Of a DNA stretch of 64,000 nucleotides, positions 50,445-59,354 are shown in pieces. Origin of the DNA: Pseudomonas cichorii (GTDB lineage Bacteria > Pseudomonadota > Gammaproteobacteria > Pseudomonadales > Pseudomonadaceae); assembly GCF_003700275.1 (NCBI RefSeq), contig NZ_RBRE01000042.1:149794-213793 (forward strand). The letters run 5' to 3'. Within the stretch, counting starts at the first letter, position 1, and the number at the start of each line of letters is the position of its first letter. Position numbers and translations under genes: made by a program. The notes under the pieces are model-generated. The model did no database searches. It worked only from the letters and a program-made list of their open reading frames with translations, and was not told the DNA's origin.

Positions 50445-53138
50445 ATGAAAAGCCAAACCGATGCTGCCGGCAGAACGGCAGCCGAGGTAGTAACGCAATT
50501 GCCAGTGCCTTCGCGCCTGGGCATGCTGCGTTTCGAGCGGCTTAATGAAGCCAATTGGGCGCTGTTGTTTCTCGATCCTAACTGCGAAAAACAGTTCGGC
50601 CTGCCTGCCGTGGAACTCTGCGCCCTGATCGGTTCGCCCTACGCCAGCCTGATGGAGCCGGAGGCACGCTATCAACTGCATGACGAGATCCAGCTACAAC
50701 TGGCATCCGCTCCGTATTATCTGGTCCGCTATACCCTGCACACCCCCAAAGGCCCGTTAGGCCTTCTGGAACTCGGCGAAGCCTACAAGCAACACAATCG
50801 TCATCTGCTGCGCGGCTATTTCCTGGTCGTCGAAGGCCTGCTTGACGATAGCGAACAGACCTTCGGCCCGGATCTGGAAACCCAGAACTCACGCCTGCAG
50901 ATCGCTCTGGAACTCAACCAGCGGGCACAACGTGACCAACTCGCGCACCTGGAGCGGGTCCGCGCCCAGCAGGAACTGATCCTGCTGCTGACCCGGCATC
51001 GCTACAGCACCGCCAACTCGGTCCTCGAAGCCGCAGAGCTGATCACCAAGAGCGCCTGCGATATCTATGATGTCGACCGGGTCGGCATCTGGAGCCTGCA
51101 TAATCAGCGACTGGAGTCGATTGCCGACTATCACCGGCAAAGCTGCGACTATCAGGTGCGCAAGCCCCTGGACATCAGCCACTACCCGAATTACCTGGAA
51201 GCCTTGCATAACAGCCGGGCTATCGATGTCAGTAACGTCCAGAACGACCCGCGTACCCGCGAGATCGCCGAAACCCTCCTGCCGCAGGGCGTCAATGCAA
51301 TCCTCGACGCCAGTATCCGCATCGACGGCCAGGTGGTCGGCGTACTGTGCCTGGAGCAGAGCGGTTCGACACGCGAGTGGCAGCCCGACGAGATCACCTT
51401 CGCCGGAGAACTGGCCGACCAGTTCGCGCAAGTCATCAACAACCACAGCCGACGGGCCGCGACCAACGCGCTGTACCTGTTCCAGCGTGCTGTCGAGCAA
51501 AGCGCCAACGCCTTCCTGCTGGTCAACTGCGACGGCGTGGTCGAATACGTCAACCCGAGCTTCACCGCCATCACCCAGTACAGCTCCGAAGAAGTCCACG
51601 GCCACAAGCTGTCGGAACTGCCGGCGCTGGAAAACCTCAGTGCCTTGCTGCTCGACGCCAACTCCAGCCTGACCAACAGCAATAGCTGGCAAGGCGAGTT
51701 CAAGAGCCGGCGCAAGAACCTGGAACCCTACTGGGGCCAGTTGTCGATTTCCAAGGTCTATGGCGACAACCGCGAACTGACCCATTACATCGGCATTTAC
51801 GAAGACATCACCCAGAGCAAGCTCGCGCAGCAGCGCATCGAGCGCCTGGCGTATACCGACAACCTGACCAACCTGGGCAACCGGCCAGCCTTCATTCGCA
51901 ACCTGGACGAGCGCTTTGCCCGTGACAGCGACACGCCCATGAGCCTGTTGCTGGTGGATATCGACAACTTCAAGCGGATCAACGACAGCCTCGGCCACCA
52001 GACCGGCGACAAGCTGCTGATCAGCCTGGCCCGGCGCCTGCGCAATACCTTGAGCCCGTCCGACATACTGGCGCGCTTTGCCAGTAACGAATTTGCCGTC
52101 CTGCTCGACCAGACCGGGCCGGAGGCCGGGCAAAACGTGGCCAGTCAGGTACTGGCGACGCTGGACAAGCCGATGTTCGTCGACAACCAGCTCATCAGCG
52201 TCACCGGCTCCGTAGGCCTGGCCTGTGCGCCGCTGCATGGCCGCGACCCGCAGACCCTGATGAAAAACGCCGGTCTGGCGCTGCACAAGGCCAAGGCCAA
52301 CGGCAAGCATCAGGTCCAGGTGTTTACCGAAGCGCTCAATGCCGAAGCCAGCTACAAGCTGTTCGTCGAGAACAACCTGCGCCGGGCCCTGACCCAGAAC
52401 GAACTTGAAGTCTTCTATCAACCCAAGCTATGCCTGCTCACCGGGCGCCTGCTGGGCATGGAAGCACTGCTGCGCTGGAATCATCCGGAAAAGGGCATGA
52501 TCCGGCCGGATCAGTTCATCAGCGTGGCCGAGGAAACCGGCCTGATCATCCCGATTGGCAAATGGGTAGCCCGCGAGTCCTGCCGCATGAGCAAGGCACT
52601 GACCGCTGCCGGGTTCGGCAAGCTGCAGGTGGCGATCAACGTCTCGCCCAAGCAGTTCTCCGACCCGGACCTGGTGTCTTCGATTGCCTCGATCCTCGAA
52701 GAAGAAGCGCTCGATGCCTCGCTTCTGGAGCTGGAGCTGACCGAAGGCCTGCTGCTGGAAGCCACCGAAGACACCCGCCAGCAACTCGATTCGTTGAAGA
52801 AGCTCGGACTGTCGCTGGCAATGGATGACTTCGGCACCGGCTATTCGTCATTCAGCTATCTGAAGAAATTCCCCATCGACGTGATCAAGATCGATCGCAG
52901 CTTTATCCGCGACATTCCGGATAACGAGGACGACATGGAGATCACTTCGGCAGTGATTGCCATGGCCCATAACCTCAAGCTCAAGGTCGTGGCCGAAGGT
53001 ATAGAAACCGCGGCTCAACTGGCATTCCTGCGCCGTCATCGCTGCGACGTGGGCCAGGGTTATCTGTTCGACAAGCCGATCCCCGGCGAAGAACTGATCG
53101 AAAAACTGCAACGCTATCCGCGCCTACCGTCGGCCTGA
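50445..53138 (+). CDS. dipA: Cyclic-di-GMP phosphodiesterase DipA-like (GAF-PAS-GGDEF*-EAL)
   Basis: An 897-residue multidomain signalling protein without membrane segments. A PAS-like N-terminus is followed by a GAF domain (about 180-340), a PAS domain ([20 protein letters not shown], about 350-470), GGDEF and EAL domains. The GGDEF signature is degenerate ([12 protein letters not shown], Ala546-Phe550), so it should not make c-di-GMP. The EAL domain keeps its catalytic set: MEALLRWNH (Glu673), [37 protein letters not shown] and VAEGIET. It should hydrolyse c-di-GMP. PA5017 (DipA), at the same place in P. aeruginosa, drives biofilm dispersal and has the same degenerate GGDEF. Start chosen at ATG 50445. 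Confidence 0.9.
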   Translation: MKSQTDAAGRTAAEVVTQLPVPSRLGMLRFERLNEANWALLFLDPNCEKQFGLPAVELCALIGSPYASLMEPEARYQLHDEIQLQLASAPYYLVRYTLHTPKGPLGLLELGEAYKQHNRHLLRGYFLVVEGLLDDSEQTFGPDLETQNSRLQIALELNQRAQRDQLAHLERVRAQQELILLLTRHRYSTANSVLEAAELITKSACDIYDVDRVGIWSLHNQRLESIADYHRQSCDYQVRKPLDISHYPNYLEALHNSRAIDVSNVQNDPRTREIAETLLPQGVNAILDASIRIDGQVVGVLCLEQSGSTREWQPDEITFAGELADQFAQVINNHSRRAATNALYLFQRAVEQSANAFLLVNCDGVVEYVNPSFTAITQYSSEEVHGHKLSELPALENLSALLLDANSSLTNSNSWQGEFKSRRKNLEPYWGQLSISKVYGDNRELTHYIGIYEDITQSKLAQQRIERLAYTDNLTNLGNRPAFIRNLDERFARDSDTPMSLLLVDIDNFKRINDSLGHQTGDKLLISLARRLRNTLSPSDILARFASNEFAVLLDQTGPEAGQNVASQVLATLDKPMFVDNQLISVTGSVGLACAPLHGRDPQTLMKNAGLALHKAKANGKHQVQVFTEALNAEASYKLFVENNLRRALTQNELEVFYQPKLCLLTGRLLGMEALLRWNHPEKGMIRPDQFISVAEETGLIIPIGKWVARESCRMSKALTAAGFGKLQVAINVSPKQFSDPDLVSSIASILEEEALDASLLELELTEGLLLEATEDTRQQLDSLKKLGLSLAMDDFGTGYSSFSYLKKFPIDVIKIDRSFIRDIPDNEDDMEITSAVIAMAHNLKLKVVAEGIETAAQLAFLRRHRCDVGQGYLFDKPIPGEELIEKLQRYPRLPSA

Positions 53139-53227
53139 CCCCCCTTCCCTGTGCACCGGACTCTCGGGCACACTGTCAGACTGTTTATCCCTCCAATCTG
53201 TTTTCACTTATCGAGAGGATATGGTTC

Positions 53228-53875
53228 ATGGCTCTTCGCTCGGAAATTCTAGTGAACAAAAATGTACTCCCTACCGCCCAGCAGGCACTGCCGGGTCGTG
53301 AAACGCCTATCGCTGTCCCGGAACAGCATTTCGTCAACGGCAACCCGTTGCTGGGTCCGTTCTCGGGCACGGTCGAATTCGCGATCTTCGGCATGGGCTG
53401 CTTCTGGGGCGCCGAACGCCGCCTGTGGCAACAGCCTGGCGTAGTCAGCACCGCTGTGGGCTATGCCGGCGGCCTGACGCCAAACCCGACGTATGAAGAA
53501 GTCTGCTCGGGCCTGACCGGCCACAGCGAAGTGGTTCTGGTGGTGTATGAGCCAGAGCAGATCAGCTACGAAGCACTGCTCAAGATCTTCTGGGAAGCGC
53601 ACAACCCGACTCAGGGCATGCGCCAGGGCAACGACATCGGTACTCAGTACCGCTCGGTGATCTACTGCACCAAACCTGAACAGCTCGACGCGGCCAAGGC
53701 CAGCGAACAGGCGTTCCAGGCCGAATTGCAAAAGGCCGGGCTGGGCGAGATCACCACCGAGATCGACCAGGCACCCACCTTCTATTACGCCGAAGCGTAC
53801 CACCAGCAATACCTGGCGAAGAATCCGCAGGGTTATTGCGGGCTGGGCGGAACCGGGGTTTGTTTGCCGGCTTGA
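53228..53875 (+). CDS. msrA: Peptide-methionine (S)-S-oxide reductase
   Basis: MsrA repairs methionine-S-sulfoxide in proteins. The 215-residue protein has the nucleophilic Cys58 in [45 protein letters not shown] and the resolving cysteines Cys204 and Cys212 in [11 protein letters not shown]. The extended N-terminus ([15 protein letters not shown]...) is typical of the longer proteobacterial MsrA. The ATG at 53228 follows a GAGGATATGGTTC leader. A REP pair begins four bases after its stop. Confidence 0.96.
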   Translation: MALRSEILVNKNVLPTAQQALPGRETPIAVPEQHFVNGNPLLGPFSGTVEFAIFGMGCFWGAERRLWQQPGVVSTAVGYAGGLTPNPTYEEVCSGLTGHSEVVLVVYEPEQISYEALLKIFWEAHNPTQGMRQGNDIGTQYRSVIYCTKPEQLDAAKASEQAFQAELQKAGLGEITTEIDQAPTFYYAEAYHQQYLAKNPQGYCGLGGTGVCLPA

Positions 53876-53878
53876 AGC

Positions 53879-53925
53879 TTCGCGAATGAATTCGCTCCTG
53901 CCGCAGGAGCGAACTCACTCGCGAA
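53879..53925. repeat. REP pair, outward-facing, between msrA and rlmJ
   Basis: Arm 53879-53900 (TTCGCGAATGAATTCGCTCC plus TG) and arm 53904-53925 are inverted copies with two mismatches and only a three-base spacer. The order of the cores is reversed relative to the elements at 10065 and 42295. It lies between convergent msrA and rlmJ and could terminate both transcripts. Confidence 0.82.
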
Positions 53926-53929
53926 AGGG

Positions 53930-54766
53930 CTATTCCGCAATCAGCCAGTCCATCTTCCAGCCACCCTGGGTCTGTCCCAGTTTGCTGGCCAGATAAGGCA
54001 TCAGTTCGCGCAGTTCTTCTTCCAGGCCCCAGGGCGGGTTGGCGATGGCCAGACCCGAGCCGTTGAGGCTGGCGGGCGTGTCGAGAGGATGAACATACAA
54101 CTCGACGCGCAATAGCTTCGGTGCGCCGGTTTCGGCCAGGTCCTGATAGAAACGCTTGAGCTGGCGCTGGTCCTTGACCGGATACCAGATGGCGGCCACG
54201 GTCTGGCGCATGCGGCTGATGGCTTCCTTGAGCGCGACGGCGCAGCGCTTCATTTCATCGAGCTGCTCGAACGGTGGGTCGATCAGCATCACCGCACGCT
54301 TCTCGGCAACCGGCAGCAAGGCGCGTGGCACATGCCAGCCTTCGCCCAGATGCACGGCCACCCGACGGTCACCCTTCATGTTCTCCTTGAGCAACTGCCC
54401 GTCTTCGGGATGCTTCTCGTTGAGCAGCACCCGCTCACGCTCGCGGGTCAGGCGCCGGGCCAGCTCCGGTGAACCCGGGTAATAGCGCAGTTCGCCATCG
54501 GGGTTCATGTCGTGCAGCACTTGCAGGTAATCGGCGGCCAGTGCCGGCAGATCCGGTGCATTCCACAGACGTCCGATACCTTCCAGCCACTCACCGGTAC
54601 GGGTGGCCTGATCGCCCTTGAGGTCGTAGAGCCCCAACCCGGCGTGGGTGTCGAGGTAGGCGAAAGGTTGCTCCTTGCGCGCCATGAGGGCGATCAAGCG
54701 AGTCAGGGTCAGGTGTTTGAACACATCGGCATGGTTGCCGGCGTGGAAGGCGTGACGGTAATTCAT
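53930..54766 (-). CDS. rlmJ: 23S rRNA (adenine(2030)-N6)-methyltransferase
   Basis: RlmJ methylates A2030 of 23S rRNA. The 278-residue protein opens with MNYRHAFHAGNHADVFKHLT, a signature of the family, and has FAYLDTHAGLGLYDL for the SAM site, YYPGSPELARRL and the N6-methyltransferase catalytic motif MLIDPPFEQLDEM. The ending NPPWGLEEELRELMPYL is also conserved. The ATG is at 54766 with GGAGCTGCC upstream. It is read toward msrA. Confidence 0.95.
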   Translation of the reverse strand: MNYRHAFHAGNHADVFKHLTLTRLIALMARKEQPFAYLDTHAGLGLYDLKGDQATRTGEWLEGIGRLWNAPDLPALAADYLQVLHDMNPDGELRYYPGSPELARRLTRERERVLLNEKHPEDGQLLKENMKGDRRVAVHLGEGWHVPRALLPVAEKRAVMLIDPPFEQLDEMKRCAVALKEAISRMRQTVAAIWYPVKDQRQLKRFYQDLAETGAPKLLRVELYVHPLDTPASLNGSGLAIANPPWGLEEELRELMPYLASKLGQTQGGWKMDWLIAE

Positions 54767-54937
54767 GGCAGCTCCTGGCAGGCTGCGCAGTTTAGCAAAA
54801 CTCGGCCGGGAACAAGACAGTAGCGTGCAGGAAGCAGGTGACAGAAAGGAGAAATTCGCGGGTTCGATAACGAAGGGTGAATGACTTTAATCACCCTTCC
54901 TGTAGGTCGCGCTTTACAGAATCACGGACGGATCGCA

Positions 54938-55906
54938 CTACAAGGCATAAACGGAAATCCACTTCCTGTCCGGATGGGTGGTATAGAGACGAGTACCGTC
55001 GCGGCTCAACACTGCTCCGCCTACAGAGTGAAAGAAATCAATGCGTGTCGCGATCCTTTTATCGGTATCGATTCTATACAAATCAAAATTGCAGGAATGA
55101 ATGGCGTATACATATTTATCGTCCGGCGTAACACCAATGATATTGACCGGATAGCCCCTTGAACCGAACTCCAGCGTATACAGAATCCTGCGCGTTACTG
55201 TATCGGCAACGAACATTTCATCGAAGCCGCCTACATACAACTGACTACCGTCCGGACTGACCGTCATGGAGCAGGGATTCCTGAAGCCGGGAATATCCAC
55301 TTGCGAATAATCCCGCGTATCGATCATGGCCACTGCGCTGTCAGGATCATCGGCAAGTTCCAGCGCATAGATATGATTACCGTCCGGACTGACGGCCATG
55401 ACCAGTGCGGCATTCGACATTCTGCCCAGGTCAAAATCACTCTCGGCATTGTAGTCATCCGCATCGATCATGCGGATAAGCCCACCGGGCGCATAGCGGA
55501 AACTCAGGCAGATAAAGCGCCCGTCCGGACTGGCCGCGATCTTGTCGACGCCTTCCGAATCAAGGATCGCGACAAGCGCATTACGCCGGACATCAATGAC
55601 GGAACACTCATTTTCCCCCGCCACATATAACCTGCGCCCATCCGGGCTGACCGCCACATTTCCCACGCAGCCCCTCTGCAGGGTGGAGACCACTTCTCGA
55701 CTTTCGATATTGATGAAACTGACCCGGCTGCCATCTTCATGCGAGACAAAAAGCATATCGTTGTCCGGGCTTACATCGATTTCTTTCGGTGCAAAACTCA
55801 GGGCAATACTGGCAAGGAGTCTTGCCTCATGGGGAGATGATGCCGGGAAGGGAAAAGCTGAACCCTGTTTTGAAAAAGCGGAGCTGGATAATATTTTTCT
55901 TTGCAT
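54938..55906 (-). CDS. YncE-like seven-bladed beta-propeller protein
   Basis: The 322-residue protein consists almost wholly of seven repeats with an (V/A)SPDG-type turn: SPDNDMLFV, SPDGRRLYVAG, SPDGRFICLSF, SPDGNHIYALE, SPDGSQLYVGG, TPDDKYVYAIH and SRDGTRLYTTH. This number predicts a closed seven-bladed propeller as in YncE/lactonase-like proteins. There is no clear signal peptide, so it may be cytoplasmic. No enzyme motif is evident. The DNA is visibly AT-richer than neighbouring genes and uses codons such as ATA and AAT more freely. This suggests a later acquisition between rlmJ and the gbc genes. Function unknown; it may bind ligands or proteins. Confidence 0.7.
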   Translation of the reverse strand: MQRKILSSSAFSKQGSAFPFPASSPHEARLLASIALSFAPKEIDVSPDNDMLFVSHEDGSRVSFINIESREVVSTLQRGCVGNVAVSPDGRRLYVAGENECSVIDVRRNALVAILDSEGVDKIAASPDGRFICLSFRYAPGGLIRMIDADDYNAESDFDLGRMSNAALVMAVSPDGNHIYALELADDPDSAVAMIDTRDYSQVDIPGFRNPCSMTVSPDGSQLYVGGFDEMFVADTVTRRILYTLEFGSRGYPVNIIGVTPDDKYVYAIHSCNFDLYRIDTDKRIATRIDFFHSVGGAVLSRDGTRLYTTHPDRKWISVYAL

Positions 55907-56259
55907 TTAACCCACCAATCCCTTGGCCTTTCGAGACCATCAAACGAGAAAACAGGTGCTGCCTTTGAAACCTGAAGCATTAACCGATCAATAATGAGTT
56001 CCATCGGATGAGTCATTGCCAAAGTGCGTCCTCCTTATTTAGTCAGGCATAACAGGACATTATTGAATACCCATGTCGAATGATTGGGTACTGTCAGAAA
56101 TGACAGATAAAACCGCAAAAGCCGACCGTTGATCGACTTTCCGCTGACTGAACCCGAGCGAAAACGACCTGTTCATAGGTAATCGAGCCAGACGGGGTTG
56201 CCGAGACAATGATGCTGCTACCAGAATCGGGGCCTTACCCGATCAAAGGAAGAAACGTC
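55907..56259. other. AT-rich intergenic region between the propeller gene and a small unknown gene
   Basis: These 353 bases separate two divergent genes and are AT-richer than the flanks. A 74-codon minus-strand frame (55798-56022) overlaps the propeller start and is not supported as a gene. I see no RNA, insertion sequence or terminal repeat that would mark the edge of a transferred segment. Promoters for both flanking genes must lie here. Confidence 0.4.
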
Positions 56260-56520
56260 ATGATGCATGCGGATTTGATTGATCAAGAAGATTTGCTGAG
56301 CCAGCTCAGGGCACTGGGGTTCGAGATGCCCAGTGGCGCAACCGCCGAACAGGCCTGTAGCCAGGCGGTATGTGGTTTGACCGAGGAGCGTGCCACGGCC
56401 TTGCGACGTCTGGTCGAGCAATTGTTGACCGGCAGGGCGACCATTCTGCCCGCAGTACGTCAGGCGATCGATCAACAACTGCTACCGGCACTGGCGACCT
56501 ACAAGCAGAGTCACGGCTAA
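56260..56520 (+). CDS. Small helical protein of unknown function
   Basis: An 86-residue product starting MMHADLIDQEDLLSQLRALG, preceded by AAAGGAAGAAA, a good ribosome-binding site. The frame opens earlier at 56209, but those residues are upstream of that site. It is predicted to be mostly helical (LSQLRALGFEM, ERATALRRLVEQLLTG, AVRQAIDQQLLPALATYKQ). There is no signal, no membrane helix and no motif I recognise; two cysteines lie at QACSQAVCGL. It converges on gbcB with 44 bases between stops. Given its codon use and ribosome-binding site it is probably real, but I cannot name it. Confidence 0.62.
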   Translation: MMHADLIDQEDLLSQLRALGFEMPSGATAEQACSQAVCGLTEERATALRRLVEQLLTGRATILPAVRQAIDQQLLPALATYKQSHG

Positions 56521-56564
56521 GCCTTGAAAGAAACCGGGCGCATGATCAATGCGCCCTTGCTCAC

Positions 56565-57665
56565 TCAATACTCGATCCGCACATCGCCCTTGGGCACGCT
56601 GCAGCACGACAGGATGTAACCCTCTTCCACGTCCTCGTCGGTGATGCCACCGTTGTGCTCCATCTCCACTTCGCCGCTGAGCTTCATGACCTTGCAGGTC
56701 CCGCAGATGCCCATGCCGCAGGCCTTGGGAATCATCAGGCCAAGCTTGGAAGCAGCCGCATGGACGGTTTCACCCGGCGCGACCCGAATACTCTTGCCAG
56801 AGTCGGCGAACTCCACCTGATGCTGGTCCGCGACATCGATATCCGGTGCATCCGCTGCGATCTCGGCATGTTCCACCGCTTCGGCACGCACTTCGGGCGG
56901 CGTCGCACCAAAGGACTCTTCATGGTATTGCGCCATGTTGAAGCCGCTTTCCTGCAGCATGCGCTTGACCGCGCTCATGTACGGCGTCGGCCCGCAGCAG
57001 AAGACTTCGCGATCCTTGTAGTCCGGTGCCATCAATTCCAGCATGCGCTGGTTCAGATAGCCGCGGTAACCTGCCCATGGCTCGCCAAGGCCGTGCTTCT
57101 CGCAGATCAGGTGCAGGTTGAAGTTGTCGATCCGCGACGCCATGTGCTCCAGCTCGCGGTGATAGATGATGTCCTTGGGCGAACGGGCGCTGTGCACGAA
57201 CACCATGTCGACATTGGCATTGGTGTCGTAGAACCAGCGGGCCATGGACATCACCGGAGTGATGCCCACGCCGCCGCTCAGATAGAGGATCTTCGGATTG
57301 GGGAAGTCGATGGCATTGAACAGCCCGACCGGCCCGTGCACCGCCAGCTCCTGGCCTTCGTGCAGCGTGTCGTGCAGGTGATTGGAAACCTTGCCTCCCG
57401 GCACGCGCTTGACGGTGATCGAAAAGCTGTACGGCACCGACGGCGAACTGGAGATGGTGTAGGAACGCATGATCGGCAGGCCGTCGATTTCCAGCTCCAG
57501 GGTCACGAACTGGCCGGGCTTGAAAAAGAACAGGATCGGCTGGTCGGCCATGAAGCAGAAGGTGCGCACGTCCCAGGTTTCCTGGATCACCTTGACGACC
57601 CGTACAAGATGGCGGCCATTAGCCCATGTCTGGGTGGTTACCGGGTTGAGAAAGCTTTGGGACAT
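56565..57665 (-). CDS. gbcB: Glycine betaine demethylase, reductase subunit
   Basis: GbcB passes electrons from NAD(P)H to the Rieske oxygenase GbcA, which demethylates glycine betaine. The 366-residue protein has a flavin domain (PGQFVTLELEIDGLPIMRSY then TISSSP), an NAD domain (ILYLSGGVGITPVMSMARW, EVFCCGPTPYMSAV) and a C-terminal plant-type 2Fe-2S domain (PKACGMGICGTCKVMKL with the final ILSCCSVPKG). The ATG at 57665 has GGAGAAC upstream. It is divergent from gbcA across a 322-base control region. In P. aeruginosa the pair is activated by GbdR in response to betaine and dimethylglycine. Confidence 0.92.
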   Translation of the reverse strand: MSQSFLNPVTTQTWANGRHLVRVVKVIQETWDVRTFCFMADQPILFFFKPGQFVTLELEIDGLPIMRSYTISSSPSVPYSFSITVKRVPGGKVSNHLHDTLHEGQELAVHGPVGLFNAIDFPNPKILYLSGGVGITPVMSMARWFYDTNANVDMVFVHSARSPKDIIYHRELEHMASRIDNFNLHLICEKHGLGEPWAGYRGYLNQRMLELMAPDYKDREVFCCGPTPYMSAVKRMLQESGFNMAQYHEESFGATPPEVRAEAVEHAEIAADAPDIDVADQHQVEFADSGKSIRVAPGETVHAAASKLGLMIPKACGMGICGTCKVMKLSGEVEMEHNGGITDEDVEEGYILSCCSVPKGDVRIEY

Positions 57666-57987
57666 ACTTGTTCTCCATGGTCGACTGTCGACCTTTTATG
57701 TTGCGGATTCTGCGTAACGCGCAGAGCGACCACTTACCTATCAACGACATTCACGTACTTACGGCGACCAGCCCCTAAAAGCCGTGGGTTACCTAGTCGG
57801 GAACGGATTCGGCCATGTCGCCCATGGATAAGGTTCCGTCCGCGCCCAGCTCCACACTCGCCCCTAAATCGCTACGAACCGATTCACGGCATTGCGACCC
57901 CTGATCGCCTTGCGTGCAGCGCTGCAAAGAACCGTATTAGCCACATTCGCAGGCCGCCATCGATGCGGTCATGAGGGAACTTGAAAA
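57666..57987. promoter_or_regulatory. gbcB-gbcA divergent control region with three palindromes
   Basis: Between the divergent gbc genes lie GGTCGACTGTCGACC (57679-57693), a perfect 15-base inverted repeat placed just beyond the gbcB ribosome-binding site; CTGCGTAACGCGCAG (57710-57724); and TGCAGCGCTGCA (57915-57926), 62 bases before the gbcA start. GbdR, an AraC-family activator, is known to control these genes in P. aeruginosa, but I cannot say which element, if any, is its site. No gene is present here. Confidence 0.5.
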
Positions 57988-59277
57988 ATGGACATCACCG
58001 CCACCCTGAGCCTGGGCGATCCGCTGGAACCTGCACGCAAGGCCACTGCCGGGATGCTGCAGAGTCGCGAGCGCACCTATTCGCTGCCGCAGCCTTTCTA
58101 CAGTGATGAACGGCTGTTTGAAATCGACATGCAGGAAATCTTCCACAAGGAATGGCTGATTGCCGGTATGACCTGCGAAATCCCTACCAAGGGCAATTAC
58201 CTGACGTTGCAGATCGGCAAGAACCCGATCCTCGTGGTGCGCGCCCCGGACGGCAGCGTAAATGCCTTTCACAACGTCTGCCGGCATCGTGGTTCGCGGC
58301 TGTGCACCGCCGAGAAGGGCAAGGTCGCCAAACTGGTCTGCCCTTATCACCAGTGGACCTACGAGCTGGACGGACGCCTGCTGTATGCCGGCACCGAGAT
58401 GGGCGACGACTTCGACATGAAGAAATTCAGCCTCAAGCCGGTGCATGTGAAAACCGCAGGCGGCTATATCTTCATCAGCCTGGCGGAGAACCCGCCTGCA
58501 ATCGACGAGTTCCTGGCCACACTCAAGCACTACATGGAACCCTACGACATGGAAAACACCAAGGTGGCGGTGCAGACCACCTTGATGGAAAAGGCCAACT
58601 GGAAACTGGTGCTCGAAAACAACCGCGAGTGCTACCACTGCAACGGTTCGCACCCGGAGTTGCTCAAGACCCTGCTGGAATGGGACGACGTGACCGATCC
58701 GCGTGCCGATCAGGCCTTCAAGGATCATGTGGCCGCGTCTGCCGCAGCCTGGGACGCCGAGAAGATTCCCTACGCTCACGCCAGCTTTGGCCTGCGCAAC
58801 CGTATCGTGCGCATGCCGCTGCTCAAGGGCACCGTGTCCATGACCATGGACGGCCAGCCCGGCTGCAGGAAGCTCATGGGCCGCATCCAGAACCCGGACC
58901 TGGGCTCGATGCGCATCCTGCACCTGCCGCATTCATGGAACCACTGCATGGGCGATCACATCATCGTCTTCACGGTATGGCCGATCAGCGCCCAGGAAAC
59001 CATGGTCACCACCAAGTGGATCGTGCACAAGGACGCGGTGGAAGGCGTCGATTACGACGTTGAACGCATGCGCCAGGTCTGGGACGCCACCAACGACCAG
59101 GACCGTCGCCTGGCCGAGGAAAACCAGCGCGGCATCAACTCCAGCGCCTACCAGCCCGGTCCGTACTCCAAGACCTATGAGTTCGGTGTGGTCAACTTCA
59201 TCGACTGGTACAGCTCACGCATGCTGGCAAACCTGGGAGCCGAGCCTGCGCCGTATCTGAAGGGTGTAGCCGTGTAA
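57988..59277 (+). CDS. gbcA: Glycine betaine demethylase, Rieske oxygenase subunit
   Basis: GbcA oxidatively removes one methyl group from glycine betaine, giving dimethylglycine and formaldehyde. The 429-residue protein has the Rieske 2Fe-2S motif (VCRHRGSRLC with Cys98 and His100, then VCPYHQW with Cys118 and His121). The mononuclear iron site lies in ENNRECYHCNGSHPELLKT, whose His-x4-His pair and a later Asp complete the facial triad. The end VVNFIDWYSSRMLANLG is typical of the GbcA-like group. The start at 57988 is preceded by GAGGGAAC. Dimethylglycine is next handled by the DgcAB proteins; dgcB and its ETF genes lie 0.7-4.7 kb downstream. Confidence 0.94.
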   Translation: MDITATLSLGDPLEPARKATAGMLQSRERTYSLPQPFYSDERLFEIDMQEIFHKEWLIAGMTCEIPTKGNYLTLQIGKNPILVVRAPDGSVNAFHNVCRHRGSRLCTAEKGKVAKLVCPYHQWTYELDGRLLYAGTEMGDDFDMKKFSLKPVHVKTAGGYIFISLAENPPAIDEFLATLKHYMEPYDMENTKVAVQTTLMEKANWKLVLENNRECYHCNGSHPELLKTLLEWDDVTDPRADQAFKDHVAASAAAWDAEKIPYAHASFGLRNRIVRMPLLKGTVSMTMDGQPGCRKLMGRIQNPDLGSMRILHLPHSWNHCMGDHIIVFTVWPISAQETMVTTKWIVHKDAVEGVDYDVERMRQVWDATNDQDRRLAEENQRGINSSAYQPGPYSKTYEFGVVNFIDWYSSRMLANLGAEPAPYLKGVAV

Positions 59278-59282
59278 CACCT

Positions 59283-59322
59283 GGCAGGAGCGAATTCATT
59301 CGCGAATGAATTCGCTCCCCTG
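59283..59322. repeat. Palindromic REP element after gbcA
   Basis: A 30-base perfect palindrome (59288-59317, core GAGCGAATTCATTCG plus its complement) lies 11 bases after the gbcA stop. Its core is identical to the element at 13889-13918. It probably forms the 3' hairpin of the gbcA message and marks the left edge of the repeat-built region that follows. Confidence 0.85.
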
Positions 59323-59354
59323 GACTGTACAAAAAACATACAGAGGCCTTACAG

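Noticed and set aside
55798..56022. A 74-codon minus-strand frame overlapping the start of the propeller gene
   Set aside because: It lacks a ribosome-binding site, overlaps the better supported gene in another frame and has no recognisable features. A leader peptide is not excluded but not supported.
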